DNA of 13,430 bases from Lachnospira sp. UBA4285 (GCA_002394965.1 DGVL01000154.1:5391-18820), one strand, 5' to 3'. Numbered from the stretch's first letter, positions 5,634 to 13,343 are shown. Made by a program: numbers and translations. Notes: generated by a model from the letters alone, not told the origin.

Positions 5634-7745
5634 ATGAGCGAAAAGACTGATGTATCTGCAATCTTCGGCGAAAACGTCTTCAATGACTCTGTCATGAGAG
5701 CCCGTCTTCCGAAGAACACCTACAAAAATTTCCACGCCGCCATCGACGGAACCCGCGAGCTGACGATGGAAGACGCCGACGTGATCGCGCATGAGATGAA
5801 GGAGTGGGCGATCGAGAAGGGCGCCACCCATTACACGCACTGGTTCCAGCCGCTGACCGGATCCACCGCCGAGAAGCACGATGCATTTATTTCCGCGCCG
5901 CTGCCAAGCGGCAAGGTACTCCAGCAGTTCTCCGGCAAGGAGCTGATCGAAAGCGAACCGGATGCCTCATCATTCCCTTCCGGCGGCCTGCGCGCCACCT
6001 TTGAAGCCCGCGGCTACACTGCCTGGGATCTGACGAGTCCGGCATTCGTCAGGGAGAGTGCGACCGGCCCGATCCTCTGCATCCCGACGGCATTCTGCTC
6101 CTACACGGGCGAGGCACTCGACCAGAAGACACCGCTGCTGCGCTCCATGGAAGCGCTTGACAAGCAGGCGCTCCGCATCCTGAAGCTGTTCGGCAATGAC
6201 CACTCCAGAAAAGTCACACCGTCTGTGGGCGCCGAGCAGGAGTATTTCCTGGTTGACAGAGAGAAATACCTGCAGAGAAAGGATCTGGTCTACACCGGCA
6301 GAACACTGTTCGGTGCCATGCCGCCGAAGGGCCAGGAGCTCGACGACCACTATTTCGGCGTCATCCGCGAGCGCATCGGATCGTTCATGAAGGATCTCAA
6401 CGAGGAGCTCTGGAAACTCGGCGTCTCGGCGAAGACACAGCACAATGAGGTTGCGCCGGCGCAGCATGAACTGGCTCCGATCTACGCGGAGGTCAACATC
6501 GCGACCGACAATAACCAGCTGACCATGGAAGTCATGAAGAAGGTGGCGTACCGCCACGGCCTGGCGTGCCTGCTCCATGAAAAGCCTTTTGCGGGTGTGA
6601 ACGGCTCCGGCAAGCACAACAACTGGTCTCTCACCACGGATGACGGAATCAATCTTCTGGATCCGGGCAAGACACCGCACGAGAACATCCAGTTCCTGCT
6701 GATCCTGGCGGGCATCCTCAAGGCTGTGGATGTTCACGCCGATCTGCTGCGCGAGTCCGCCTCCTGCGTCGGAAACGACCAGCGCCTGGGCGCGAATGAG
6801 GCGCCGCCGGCCATCATCTCTGTATTCCTGGGTGACCAGCTCGAGGACGTCGTGCGTCAGCTGATCGACACCGGCAGCGCGACGAGCTCTCTTCCGAGCG
6901 GAACGCTCAAGACGAGCACATCGGCTCTTCCGAACATCCGCAAGGACGCAACCGACCGCAACCGCACGTCGCCCTTTGCATTTACCGGCAACAAGTTCGA
7001 ATTCCGCATGGTCGGCTCTTCCGATTCCATCGCGCCGCCGAACGTCGTTCTCAACACGATCGTCGCCGAGAGTTTCTGCGAGATCGCAGACGAACTGGAG
7101 AAGGCCTCCGATTTCGACCTTGCCTGCCATGACCTGATCAAGAAGCTTCTCACTGACCACCAGCGGATCATCTTCAACGGAAACGGCTACACGAAGGAAT
7201 GGGAGGAAGAGGCAAAGCGCCGCGGTCTCCCGAACATCAACTGCATGGCATACGCAGTTGACGTGCTCCGCAGCGACAAGGCCATCGATCTGTTCGGAAA
7301 GTTCGGTGTATTCTCAAAGACGGAGCTCCTCTCCCGCGCGGATATCAAGTATGAAGCGTACTCGAAGCAGACCGCGATCGAAGCGAAGACGATGATCAAC
7401 ATGTCCGGCAAGCAGATCATCCCGGCCGTCATGTCCTACGAGGGCGATGTCGCCGCCAGTGCGGCCGCCGTCAAGGATCTCGGCGAGGAGCCGTCAGTTC
7501 AGGCCGAGATTCTCAAGGAGACCAATGCAGACCTGAAGGCCATGCAGGCCGCCCGCACGGCTCTGATAGAGGATCTGCAGAAGGCAGAGGAGATCACCGA
7601 TGACAGCGTGAAGGCGAAGTATTATCATGACACCATCACCGTCGACATGGCAGCCCTTCGCGCTCCGGCGGACAAGCTCGAGATGATTGTCGACAAGGAG
7701 TACTGGCCGTTCCCGTCCTACGGCGACCTGCTGTTTGAAGTCTGA
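5634..7745 (+). CDS. glnA: Glutamine synthetase, type III
   Basis: A 703-residue enzyme making glutamine from glutamate, ammonia and ATP: the main ammonia-assimilation step, in the cytosol as a large oligomer. The length (about 700) and sequence are those of GSIII (GlnN type), not the 440-470-residue type I. Motifs are TPSVGAEQEYFLVD near 194-207 (metal-binding glutamates), HNEVAPAQHELAPIYAE near 270-286, GVNGSGKHNNWS at 321-332, and NKFEFRMVGSS near 453-463 with a conserved arginine at 458. ATG codons at 5601, 5625 and 5634 are in frame. AAGGGAG (5617-5623) is 10 bases before 5634 but only one base before 5625, so 5634 (MSEKTDVSAIF) is chosen. It is transcribed alone, divergent from the structured RNA and speA, and converges on luxS. 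The leader hairpin suggests control by attenuation. Confidence 0.97.
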   Translation: MSEKTDVSAIFGENVFNDSVMRARLPKNTYKNFHAAIDGTRELTMEDADVIAHEMKEWAIEKGATHYTHWFQPLTGSTAEKHDAFISAPLPSGKVLQQFSGKELIESEPDASSFPSGGLRATFEARGYTAWDLTSPAFVRESATGPILCIPTAFCSYTGEALDQKTPLLRSMEALDKQALRILKLFGNDHSRKVTPSVGAEQEYFLVDREKYLQRKDLVYTGRTLFGAMPPKGQELDDHYFGVIRERIGSFMKDLNEELWKLGVSAKTQHNEVAPAQHELAPIYAEVNIATDNNQLTMEVMKKVAYRHGLACLLHEKPFAGVNGSGKHNNWSLTTDDGINLLDPGKTPHENIQFLLILAGILKAVDVHADLLRESASCVGNDQRLGANEAPPAIISVFLGDQLEDVVRQLIDTGSATSSLPSGTLKTSTSALPNIRKDATDRNRTSPFAFTGNKFEFRMVGSSDSIAPPNVVLNTIVAESFCEIADELEKASDFDLACHDLIKKLLTDHQRIIFNGNGYTKEWEEEAKRRGLPNINCMAYAVDVLRSDKAIDLFGKFGVFSKTELLSRADIKYEAYSKQTAIEAKTMINMSGKQIIPAVMSYEGDVAASAAAVKDLGEEPSVQAEILKETNADLKAMQAARTALIEDLQKAEEITDDSVKAKYYHDTITVDMAALRAPADKLEMIVDKEYWPFPSYGDLLFEV

Positions 7746-7780
7746 AGCCAAGCCCGGCTGACGGACATCGAAAACAATGA

Positions 7781-7830
7781 GCCCGTGGGGAATCCGTAAA
7801 TTACGGATTCCTCACGGGCATTCTTATTGT
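7781..7830. terminator. Long bidirectional terminator between glnA and luxS
   Basis: GCCCGTG (7781-7787) pairs with CACGGGC (7813-7819), and GGAATCCGTAA continues with its complement for a stem of about 19 pairs broken only by one G-T pair, with a very small loop. A T-rich tail (ATTCTTATTG) follows on the plus strand. On the minus strand the hairpin is followed by TCATTGTTTTC. It begins 35 bases after the glnA stop and lies about 55 bases beyond the luxS stop, so it can end both convergent transcripts. Confidence 0.85.
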
Positions 7831-7874
7831 ATGAAACTATCGCCAGACATCCCGATTCAGGGTACGCAAAAATC

Positions 7875-8354
7875 TCACTCCGGATAGACCAGCTGTTCCG
7901 GCTTCGGATCAGCGAGGACCCGATCCCTGTATTCCTTCACATAGAGCTTGGCGAGGGTCAGATTGTTGTCCAGATAATTGCCGCAGTCGCGAGGCGAGTA
8001 CCCCGGTATCTCGCCCTCATAGGCAAGCGTCCACTCCGAGGCGGCAAGCAGAAGAGGCAGAATGTCGCGAGGGCTCAGATCTCCCTCGAGGATCAGATAA
8101 AATCCGGTTCTGCATCCCATGGGTCCGAAGTAAACGGTCCGCCTCCCCCACATCGGATGGTTGCGGAAAAATGTCGCCCACATGTGCTCGATCGTGTGGA
8201 CACCGGCTGTGTCAAGCGGCGCCTCGGCGTTGGGGCGAGTAAAGCGCAGGTCGAATGTGGTCAGCACGGTGTTTCCGAAAACATCCCGGCGTGAAACATA
8301 CACGCCCGGGAGCAGTTTTTCGTGGTTTACGGTAAAACTTGCAATCTTGTCCAT
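7875..8354 (-). CDS. luxS: S-ribosylhomocysteine lyase
   Basis: A 159-residue metalloenzyme splitting S-ribosylhomocysteine into homocysteine and the precursor of autoinducer-2, part of the activated methyl cycle. All family hallmarks are visible: HTIEH at 53-57 (H53 and H57 metal ligands, E56 catalytic), GPMGCRTGFYL with catalytic C81, and PRDCGNYLDNNL with C124 as third metal ligand. Length is normal. The ATG at 8354 has AGGAGA 8 bases upstream. It is the last gene of the right-hand minus-strand run, 44 bases after the small DUF6472-like gene, and ends at the shared terminator. It recycles homocysteine after methylation reactions; whether AI-2 is used as a signal here cannot be told. No SAM riboswitch is seen upstream. 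Confidence 0.97.
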   Translation of the reverse strand: MDKIASFTVNHEKLLPGVYVSRRDVFGNTVLTTFDLRFTRPNAEAPLDTAGVHTIEHMWATFFRNHPMWGRRTVYFGPMGCRTGFYLILEGDLSPRDILPLLLAASEWTLAYEGEIPGYSPRDCGNYLDNNLTLAKLYVKEYRDRVLADPKPEQLVYPE

Positions 8355-8398
8355 CCCTGTCTCCTCAAGAATCCCTTGTGCAAAAACCTCTGCCCGCG

Positions 8399-8584
8399 TC
8401 AGATCGCCTGATGCTTCACCACCTGGTACTCGTCTCCGGCGGCAAAGAACGGACAGCCTTCTGCGTGCCGGCCCGCAAGGAGCCTCTCATAGTCGTCCTC
8501 GTCCATATCCACGCCGCAGCTGTACGAGTCGAGTTCCTCGTCGTACACATAATTACTGCAGTACTCACAGCCGCTTGTGCTCAT
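8399..8584 (-). CDS. Small cysteine-rich protein, DUF6472-like
   Basis: A 61-residue acidic protein of unknown function. It begins MSTSGCEYCSNYVYDEELDSYSCGVDMDEDD and later has GCPFFAAGDEYQVVKHQAI. Four cysteines (C6, C9, C23, C44; pattern C-x2-C-x13-C-x20-C) could bind a zinc ion or an iron-sulfur cluster. The layout recalls the small DUF6472 family common in Lachnospiraceae; I recognise it by pattern, not by search. The ATG overlaps the NYN-protein stop as ATGA, with AAAGGA about 5 bases upstream, so it is almost certainly co-translated with that gene. The tight coupling suggests a shared process with the NYN protein, but no function can be assigned. Confidence 0.82.
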   Translation of the reverse strand: MSTSGCEYCSNYVYDEELDSYSCGVDMDEDDYERLLAGRHAEGCPFFAAGDEYQVVKHQAI

Positions 8585-9549
8585 GATTCCTTTGCCCCGC
8601 TTCTCACCACGACATTCTTATGGTTCTCGTCCACATCCACGATATCGACCTGCGGAAGCGCGGACATGAACTTTCCAAGTGTGGCGTAGCCGAATTCCTT
8701 GACCTTGAATTTCGGGAACTGCTTGTGCAGCTTCTGCCCGAGAGAGCTCAGGTCCACGCCGTTCTCGCCTCCGCTCTCAGCTGTCCTCACGATGTAGTTG
8801 ATCAATTCCCGGCGCGTGGAGTCATCTTCCTTCATCTGAACGATGAAGGTCGAATTGCGCTTCTGAAGCGAGAAACTGTTCATGTCGCCGATGAACGTCG
8901 ACAGAGAACTGTAACCGTAATTGCGGACGTCAAAGTCCGAATACTTCTTCTGCAGGCGGCTTCCGATCTCGCCGAGCGCCGTGGAGCGGCCGCGGTTGTC
9001 ATTCTCCGTGATGATCTCGATGATCGCGTTCTCGATCTTGCTCTGCTTCACCACATTGCGCTTGCGTGCATTGCCGGTGGAGAGGCTCACGCTGGCGTTG
9101 TCGCTGCCCGAGTCGTACAGGATCTCGAGATCTGTGAAGACCGAACAGGCCGCGCGGAAAGACCGCGGCGTCTTGCTCTCTCCCATGCCGATCACGTCCA
9201 TCCCGGATTCCCGGAGTCTCCCGGCAAGCCGCGTGAAGTCGCCGTCGCTAGACACGATGCAGAATCCGTCCACCCTGTCCGAGTAGAGGATGTCCATTGC
9301 ATCGATGATCAGCGTCGAGTCCGTCGCATTCTTGCCGACTGTATTGCGGAACTGCTGGATCGGCGTGAAGGAATTCTCAAGGAGTTCCTCCCGCCACTTC
9401 GCGTTCTGCGGGCTGGTCCAGTCGCCGTAGACCCGCTTGTAGGTCACAGTCCCGTACTTGGTCATCTCATCGATAATGCTGGGCAGATAGCGGGACGAGA
9501 TATTGTCCGAATCCACCAGGACTGCGTATTTTCTGTCATCTGTGTTCAT
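8581..9549 (-). CDS. NYN-domain (PIN-like) ribonuclease candidate with two OST-HTH/LOTUS domains
   Basis: A 322-residue protein. Residues 8-145 form a NYN/LabA-like PIN domain: AVLVDSDNIS (D13, D15), DSTLIIDAMDIL (D77, D83) and IVSSDGDFTRLAGRLRESG (D102, D104) supply the acidic residues expected to hold a catalytic metal ion. After a linker, two OST-HTH (LOTUS) repeats follow at about 168-240 and 244-317. They share a ...LG(x)RL/KLxKxxxxFxVRNYGYSSL / KEFGYATLGKFM pattern. NYN domains are commonly RNA nucleases and LOTUS domains bind RNA, so an RNA-processing enzyme is the likely role; substrate unknown. The start at 9549 is 17 bases from the nearest GGAG; a mini-ORF between them may feed ribosomes in. 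It overlaps the DUF6472-like gene by 4 bases. Confidence 0.9.
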   Translation of the reverse strand: MNTDDRKYAVLVDSDNISSRYLPSIIDEMTKYGTVTYKRVYGDWTSPQNAKWREELLENSFTPIQQFRNTVGKNATDSTLIIDAMDILYSDRVDGFCIVSSDGDFTRLAGRLRESGMDVIGMGESKTPRSFRAACSVFTDLEILYDSGSDNASVSLSTGNARKRNVVKQSKIENAIIEIITENDNRGRSTALGEIGSRLQKKYSDFDVRNYGYSSLSTFIGDMNSFSLQKRNSTFIVQMKEDDSTRRELINYIVRTAESGGENGVDLSSLGQKLHKQFPKFKVKEFGYATLGKFMSALPQVDIVDVDENHKNVVVRSGAKES

Positions 9550-9557
9550 AAAATCAT
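9546..9557 (-). other. Three-codon mini-ORF (Met-Ile-Leu-stop) overlapping the NYN-gene start
   Basis: GGAG (9567-9570) is 9 bases before an ATG at 9555-9557. That ATG opens ATG-ATT-TTA-TGA, whose stop overlaps the NYN ATG (9547-9549). The NYN start itself is 17 bases from the same GGAG, too far for direct use. A ribosome could terminate on the mini-ORF and restart on the NYN gene. The reading is inferred from spacing only. Confidence 0.35.
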
Positions 9558-9568
9558 TGTTCTTTTCT

Positions 9569-9585
9569 CCGGCATCTCATGCCGG
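9569..9585 (-). promoter_or_regulatory. Perfect hairpin upstream of the NYN gene, masking part of its ribosome binding site
   Basis: CCGGCAT, three bases (GAG), ATGCCGG: a 7-pair perfect stem lying between the permease stop (9592) and the NYN start. The last two G residues of the stem are the first two of the GGAG ribosome binding site. There is no T-tract on the minus strand, so it is not a terminator. It may lower translation of the downstream genes, or protect or process the mRNA at the permease/NYN boundary. Confidence 0.5.
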
Positions 9586-9591
9586 TGTGTG

Positions 9592-10869
9592 TCAGTGCCA
9601 TACGGCCCAGATAAAAACATATCCCACCATCACGGCTGTCAGCGTAAAGGGGACTCCGATCCTGGCAAAATCCCTGAACGAAACGGAATACCCCTCTTTT
9701 CTGAGGATCCCGCCCGCCGCGATGTTGGCCGAGGCGCCAAACGGTGTCAGATTGCCGCCCAGCGTCGCGCCCGAGAGCAGGCCGAAATACAACAGGTACG
9801 GCTCAATGCCAAGATTTCCCGTTATCCCGGCGATGACCGGAAGCATCGTCGCCACATACGGAATATTGTCGACGAATGCGGAAATCAGCACCGAGCCCCA
9901 GACGATGATCGTGTAGAGCAGGAACATATTGCTGCCGCCAAGCCGCGCGATGAGTGATGCCGCGTCATCGATCAGACCGACAGCACTGACGCCGCCGATG
10001 ACAAGAAAGAGCCCGAAGAGCATGAGGAGCGTCTCATAGTCGACACTCGCGAGAGCGTGCAGCAGCTTGTCGGGGTGGCGGGATCGAATCAGCTCATACA
10101 CGCCGACAACAGCGGCAAATGCGCAGCAGATCAGGCCATTGGTGATGTCCGGCTTATCCGGCACAAAGGAGACAGCGATCAGTGCCGCCACGAGACCGAC
10201 AAGGGCAACCGTCGGAAGGTAGTCGCTGACGGGCGTCTTCTCACTGGCCTGAACCGGCTGCTTATCCCTGCGGAACAGCCACTTCATGATCGGAACCGTC
10301 GCAAGGCAGCCGAGCTCAACGGCAAAGAATATGCCTAAGCGCCCGTTCATCCAGAAGAAATTCGTGAAGTCCATGTTCGCGTAGGCGCCGAGCATGATGG
10401 ATGTGGTGTCGCCGACAAGCGTCGCCGCCCCCTGCAGGTTGCTGGATACCGCAATGCACAGAATCATGCCCACCGGATTGATCTTCAGCTTCCGGCAGAT
10501 GGCAAGTCCGACCGGGGCGACCATCACAACGGTGGCCACGTTGTCGATGAACGCCGAGATAACGCCCGCGAAGAGGGACATGGCGATGATGACCGAGGAG
10601 ACATTCTTGCATCTGTCCAGGATGATGTCAGCCATGCGGTTGGGCATCTTCGAGTCGATGAAGAAATCGACCAGGACCATGGTGCCGGCCATCATGAGCA
10701 GAACATTCCAGTTAATGGCGCCGGCGACATCCTTTATCGGAAGGATCCCGGTTGCCAGAAAAAGTGCCGCCGCCCCGATGACGATGCCGGTGCGGGCCTT
10801 CATGTTCTTCATGAACAGGATCATGAGCACATACATGGCGGCAAACACAATCAAAGCTGCAGTTTTCAT
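9592..10869 (-). CDS. ArsB/NhaD-superfamily (SLC13-like) permease
   Basis: A 425-residue inner-membrane transporter with about 10-12 hydrophobic segments. Two homologous halves each carry a re-entrant motif: AFIDNVATVVMVAPVGLA (106-123) in the first and AFVDNIPYVATMLPVIAG (331-348) in the second. Each is followed by a small-residue segment, SSNLQGAATLVGDTTSIMLGAYAN and SGATLGGNLTPFGASANIAAGGI. This is the internal repeat of the ion transporter superfamily that includes ArsB, NhaD and the DASS/SLC13 carriers. The substrate (dicarboxylate, sulfate, arsenite, or Na+/H+ exchange) cannot be told. The frame opens at 10932, but the first 21 residues are hydrophilic and unlike the family. The ATG at 10869 (MKTAALIVFA) has AAAGG 8 bases upstream. 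A LysR gene lies upstream on the same strand and might regulate it. Confidence 0.85.
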   Translation of the reverse strand: MKTAALIVFAAMYVLMILFMKNMKARTGIVIGAAALFLATGILPIKDVAGAINWNVLLMMAGTMVLVDFFIDSKMPNRMADIILDRCKNVSSVIIAMSLFAGVISAFIDNVATVVMVAPVGLAICRKLKINPVGMILCIAVSSNLQGAATLVGDTTSIMLGAYANMDFTNFFWMNGRLGIFFAVELGCLATVPIMKWLFRRDKQPVQASEKTPVSDYLPTVALVGLVAALIAVSFVPDKPDITNGLICCAFAAVVGVYELIRSRHPDKLLHALASVDYETLLMLFGLFLVIGGVSAVGLIDDAASLIARLGGSNMFLLYTIIVWGSVLISAFVDNIPYVATMLPVIAGITGNLGIEPYLLYFGLLSGATLGGNLTPFGASANIAAGGILRKEGYSVSFRDFARIGVPFTLTAVMVGYVFIWAVWH

Positions 10870-10928
10870 ATTAATGCCTTTCTGAATATGAGAATTCCAA
10901 ATAATGCGCATGCGCGCAGAGTTTTTTC

Positions 10929-11048
10929 TCACATCCCGGAAAGGCAGTCATCCCTTGCGAGGCCGTACCCGGCCAGAAGAATATCACGGAAGGCTAGTTC
11001 TGATTTTGTGCGCGTATTCAGTTTTTCAAGTAATTCCGCTTTGCTCAC
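10929..11048 (-). CDS. Small ORF (39 residues) between the LysR gene and the permease
   Basis: A GTG start at 11048 is preceded by a strong AGGAGG about 7 bases away, 31 bases after the LysR stop. The product begins (M)SKAELLEKLNTRTKSELAFRDIL, a charged amphipathic helix-like stretch, and ends LLAGYGLARDDCLSGM. I do not recognise a family. The good ribosome binding site and snug place in the operon favour real translation. It may be a small protein, a leader affecting the permease, or the remnant of a longer gene. It stops 59 bases before the permease start. That gap holds only the permease ribosome binding site and a 10-base palindrome GCGCATGCGC (10906-10915). Confidence 0.5.
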   Translation of the reverse strand: MSKAELLEKLNTRTKSELAFRDILLAGYGLARDDCLSGM

Positions 11049-11079
11049 AAGCCCTCCTCCTCTCTTCAGCCTGTACTCG

Positions 11080-11991
11080 CTATGATACCACTTTATCCTG
11101 ATACTTTTCCAGCAGTCCCACATATTTCTGGGCGATGGGCGAGAGCGGCATGCGGGCGATCTTGATGTAGCCGATCGTCATCGTCTCGTCCGTGTCCAGG
11201 GGGATCGCCGTGTATTCCTCGCCGTTGAGCTCCTCGCAGATGAGTCCGGAGCACAGCGTGTAGGCATGCAGTCCGACCATGAAATTCAGGAACGTTGCCC
11301 GGTCGTCAGCCTTGAGCATCTTCTTGTAGTCATACGTCGGCATGACTTCTTCCGAAAAGTAGAAGGAATTGTTGTCCCCCTGCTCAAAGGAACAGCACGG
11401 ATAGTCCTCCAGCTGCTCCATCCGGATCTTCTTCTGTCCCGCCAGCGGGTGATCCTTGGTCAGGAATACGCAGATGTGGCAGTCAAACAGCGGCACGAAT
11501 TCCAGCTCGTCTCTCCGGAAGATCTTCTCCAGCACCGCCCGGTTGAAGTCGTTCTCATAGAGCACTCCGACCTCGCTTCTGAGCGTCTTCACGTTATCAA
11601 TCACCTCGCCCGTCCTGGTCTCATGCATGGCGAACTCATACTTGCCGAATCCATACTCCCGCACCAGCTTGATGAATGCCTCCACGGCAAAGGAATAATG
11701 CTGTGCCGAGACAGAGAACTTCTCCTTCGAGTCCGACTTGCTCACGAACCGGTCCGTAATAAGCCGGTAGTGTTCCATCATCTGTCTGGCATAGCCCAGA
11801 AACTCCTCCCCGTCCGGCGTCAGGGTGACTCCACGGTTGGAACGGATGAATATCTCAATTCCCAGCTCACTCTCCAGTTCCCGGATGGAGTTGGACAGAC
11901 TCGGCTGTGTGATGAACAGTCTCTCCGCCGCCTTGTTCATGGAGTGCTGGTCCGCCACCATGATCGCATATCGAAGCTGCTGCAGTGTCAT
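11080..11991 (-). CDS. LysR-family transcriptional regulator
   Basis: A 303-residue DNA-binding regulator. Residues 1-60 are the winged helix-turn-helix (MTLQQLRYAIMVADQHSMNKAAERLFITQPSLSNSIRELESELG), followed by the linker helix and a substrate-binding domain from about 90 (EKFSVSAQHYSFAVEAF) to the end. Length is standard. The ATG at 11991 overlaps the stop of the rhodanese-TtcA gene as ATGA, so it is translated from the same mRNA. LysR regulators usually sense a small metabolite and often control neighbours. Here the permease downstream is on the same strand, so any control of it would be through shared mRNA or another promoter. The effector is unknown; no LysR box is evident at a promoter nearby. 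Confidence 0.93.
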   Translation of the reverse strand: MTLQQLRYAIMVADQHSMNKAAERLFITQPSLSNSIRELESELGIEIFIRSNRGVTLTPDGEEFLGYARQMMEHYRLITDRFVSKSDSKEKFSVSAQHYSFAVEAFIKLVREYGFGKYEFAMHETRTGEVIDNVKTLRSEVGVLYENDFNRAVLEKIFRRDELEFVPLFDCHICVFLTKDHPLAGQKKIRMEQLEDYPCCSFEQGDNNSFYFSEEVMPTYDYKKMLKADDRATFLNFMVGLHAYTLCSGLICEELNGEEYTAIPLDTDETMTIGYIKIARMPLSPIAQKYVGLLEKYQDKVVS

Positions 11992-13271
11992 GCATTTTCT
12001 CCTTTGCTCTCAGGCGCCGCTCCTCTGCCCGGCTCATCCCGGTCATAACTATCCAGGAAGGAGTGCGTCACGCCGTCCTTCTTGTACGCCAGAACGGTGG
12101 AGAGGTTTACATTGGTCATGGAGTTGAAGATGTTACTCTCGACAAAGGGATTGTCCTTCTTCATCTGGCGGATTAGTTTCTTGACCGCTAGTCTTGCCGA
12201 GTTGGTCGTGCCGTCGGAAGCGCAGGTCGTGCAGGTCTCGGTGAAATGGCAGGCGCACTGCAGAAAATGCAGATTGTTCTCATCGCGCCAGCGCTTGATG
12301 GACTCCTCCCGCACCAGATACAGCGGGCGGATGAGCTCCATGCCGGGGAAATTCGTGCTGTGAAGCTTGGGCATCATGGTCTGAACCTGCGCGCCGTAGA
12401 GCATGCCCATCAGCGTCGTCTCGATCACGTCGTCGTAGTGATGGCCGAGCGCGATCTTGTTGCAGCCAAGTTCCTGCGCTTTGCTGTACAGATACCCCCG
12501 GCGCATTCGCGCGCACAGATAGCAGGGTGATTTCGGTACCTTGTCCACCGTGTCGAAGATATCGGATGTAAAAAAGGTGATCGGAATTCCGAGAATTTTA
12601 GCGTTCTGCTCGATGATGTGCCGGTTCGCCGCGTTGTACCCGGGATCCATGCACAGATACAGCACCTGGAAGTCAAACTTGTTCTGGCGCTTCAGCTCCT
12701 GAAAGCACTTCGCCATCAGCATCGAGTCCTTGCCACCCGAGATGCACACAGCAATCCTGTCGCCCGGCTTCACCAGCTCGTACTGACGCACCGCCTTTGT
12801 GAATTTCGAGAGAATGGACTTGTGGAATTCCTTTCGGATACTCTGCTCGATCTGTTTTGTGCGCAGCTGCCTGGCCGCCTCGCTGTGTTTTTCTTCCGTC
12901 GAGAGCGCATGGATAACCCACGCGTCATATCCGCCTTCCATGTCATACACCGTCAGGCCGCCCTTTTCCCTGAGCCACCTGACCGCTACCCCGGAGCGCA
13001 CGCCGGACTTGCAGAACACTGCGACCGGGCGTCCGGACGCCGCGTGGATGACCTTGTCAAGAATCCGCGCCTCCTGCGCTGCATTGTCCTCATAGCCGCC
13101 CGCCGCGACCGGGAAGCTGCTCTGCGGCTCATGATAAGCCTCCGGCACCACGCCGTAGTGCAGCTGGTCATCCTCGCGGATATCCAGCAGCACATAGGAA
13201 GTCTCCGGCACCATATCCAGCTGTTCCCATGTCCTTGTGAAGCTGTCCTTCGAAATCTCTGTCAGTTCCAT
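11988..13271 (-). CDS. Rhodanese domain fused to TtcA-type tRNA 2-thiocytidine synthetase
   Basis: A 427-residue fusion. Residues 1-122 are a rhodanese domain (YVLLDIREDDQLHYGVVPEAYH; active loop CKSGVRS with C87) able to carry a persulfide sulfur. From about 140 comes a PP-loop ATPase of the TtcA/TtuA group: SGGKDS at 178-183, PCYLCARMRRG at 249-259 (C250, C253) and ALGHHYDDVIETTLM. A cysteine group, C339, C341, C347, C350, replaces the single third cluster-binding cysteine of E. coli TtcA. Known TtcA enzymes use an iron-sulfur cluster and ATP to thiolate tRNA cytidine 32. Having the sulfur carrier attached suggests direct delivery to the active site. The ATG at 13271 has AGGAGA 9 bases upstream. 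First visible gene of the right-hand run, about 65 bases after the predicted transcription start. The exact tRNA target is inferred. Confidence 0.88.
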   Translation of the reverse strand: MELTEISKDSFTRTWEQLDMVPETSYVLLDIREDDQLHYGVVPEAYHEPQSSFPVAAGGYEDNAAQEARILDKVIHAASGRPVAVFCKSGVRSGVAVRWLREKGGLTVYDMEGGYDAWVIHALSTEEKHSEAARQLRTKQIEQSIRKEFHKSILSKFTKAVRQYELVKPGDRIAVCISGGKDSMLMAKCFQELKRQNKFDFQVLYLCMDPGYNAANRHIIEQNAKILGIPITFFTSDIFDTVDKVPKSPCYLCARMRRGYLYSKAQELGCNKIALGHHYDDVIETTLMGMLYGAQVQTMMPKLHSTNFPGMELIRPLYLVREESIKRWRDENNLHFLQCACHFTETCTTCASDGTTNSARLAVKKLIRQMKKDNPFVESNIFNSMTNVNLSTVLAYKKDGVTHSFLDSYDRDEPGRGAAPESKGENA

Positions 13272-13343
13272 CCGAACATCTCTCCTGCTTTCTGCCCTGT
13301 CCGTCCCGTCAGAGGCACACGACTCCTGCGGGCGATTATTGCG

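Noticed and set aside
5392..5661. 89-codon minus-strand frame covering the glnA promoter and leader
   Set aside because: It lies over the promoters, palindromes and leader hairpin, lacks a ribosome binding site, and its product is low-complexity and unlike any family.
5970..7160. 396-codon open frame antisense to glutamine synthetase
   Set aside because: A shadow of codon bias in a certain gene; no recognisable protein features.
8620..9957. 445-codon open frame on the plus strand opposite the NYN gene and permease
   Set aside because: It crosses two well-supported minus-strand genes, has arginine/histidine-rich composition typical of antisense of GC-rich coding DNA, and shows no domain or ribosome binding site.
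10906..10915. GCGCATGCGC palindrome before the permease
   Set aside because: Only 10 bases, made of a simple alternating repeat; expected by chance in GC-rich DNA, with no promoter beside it.
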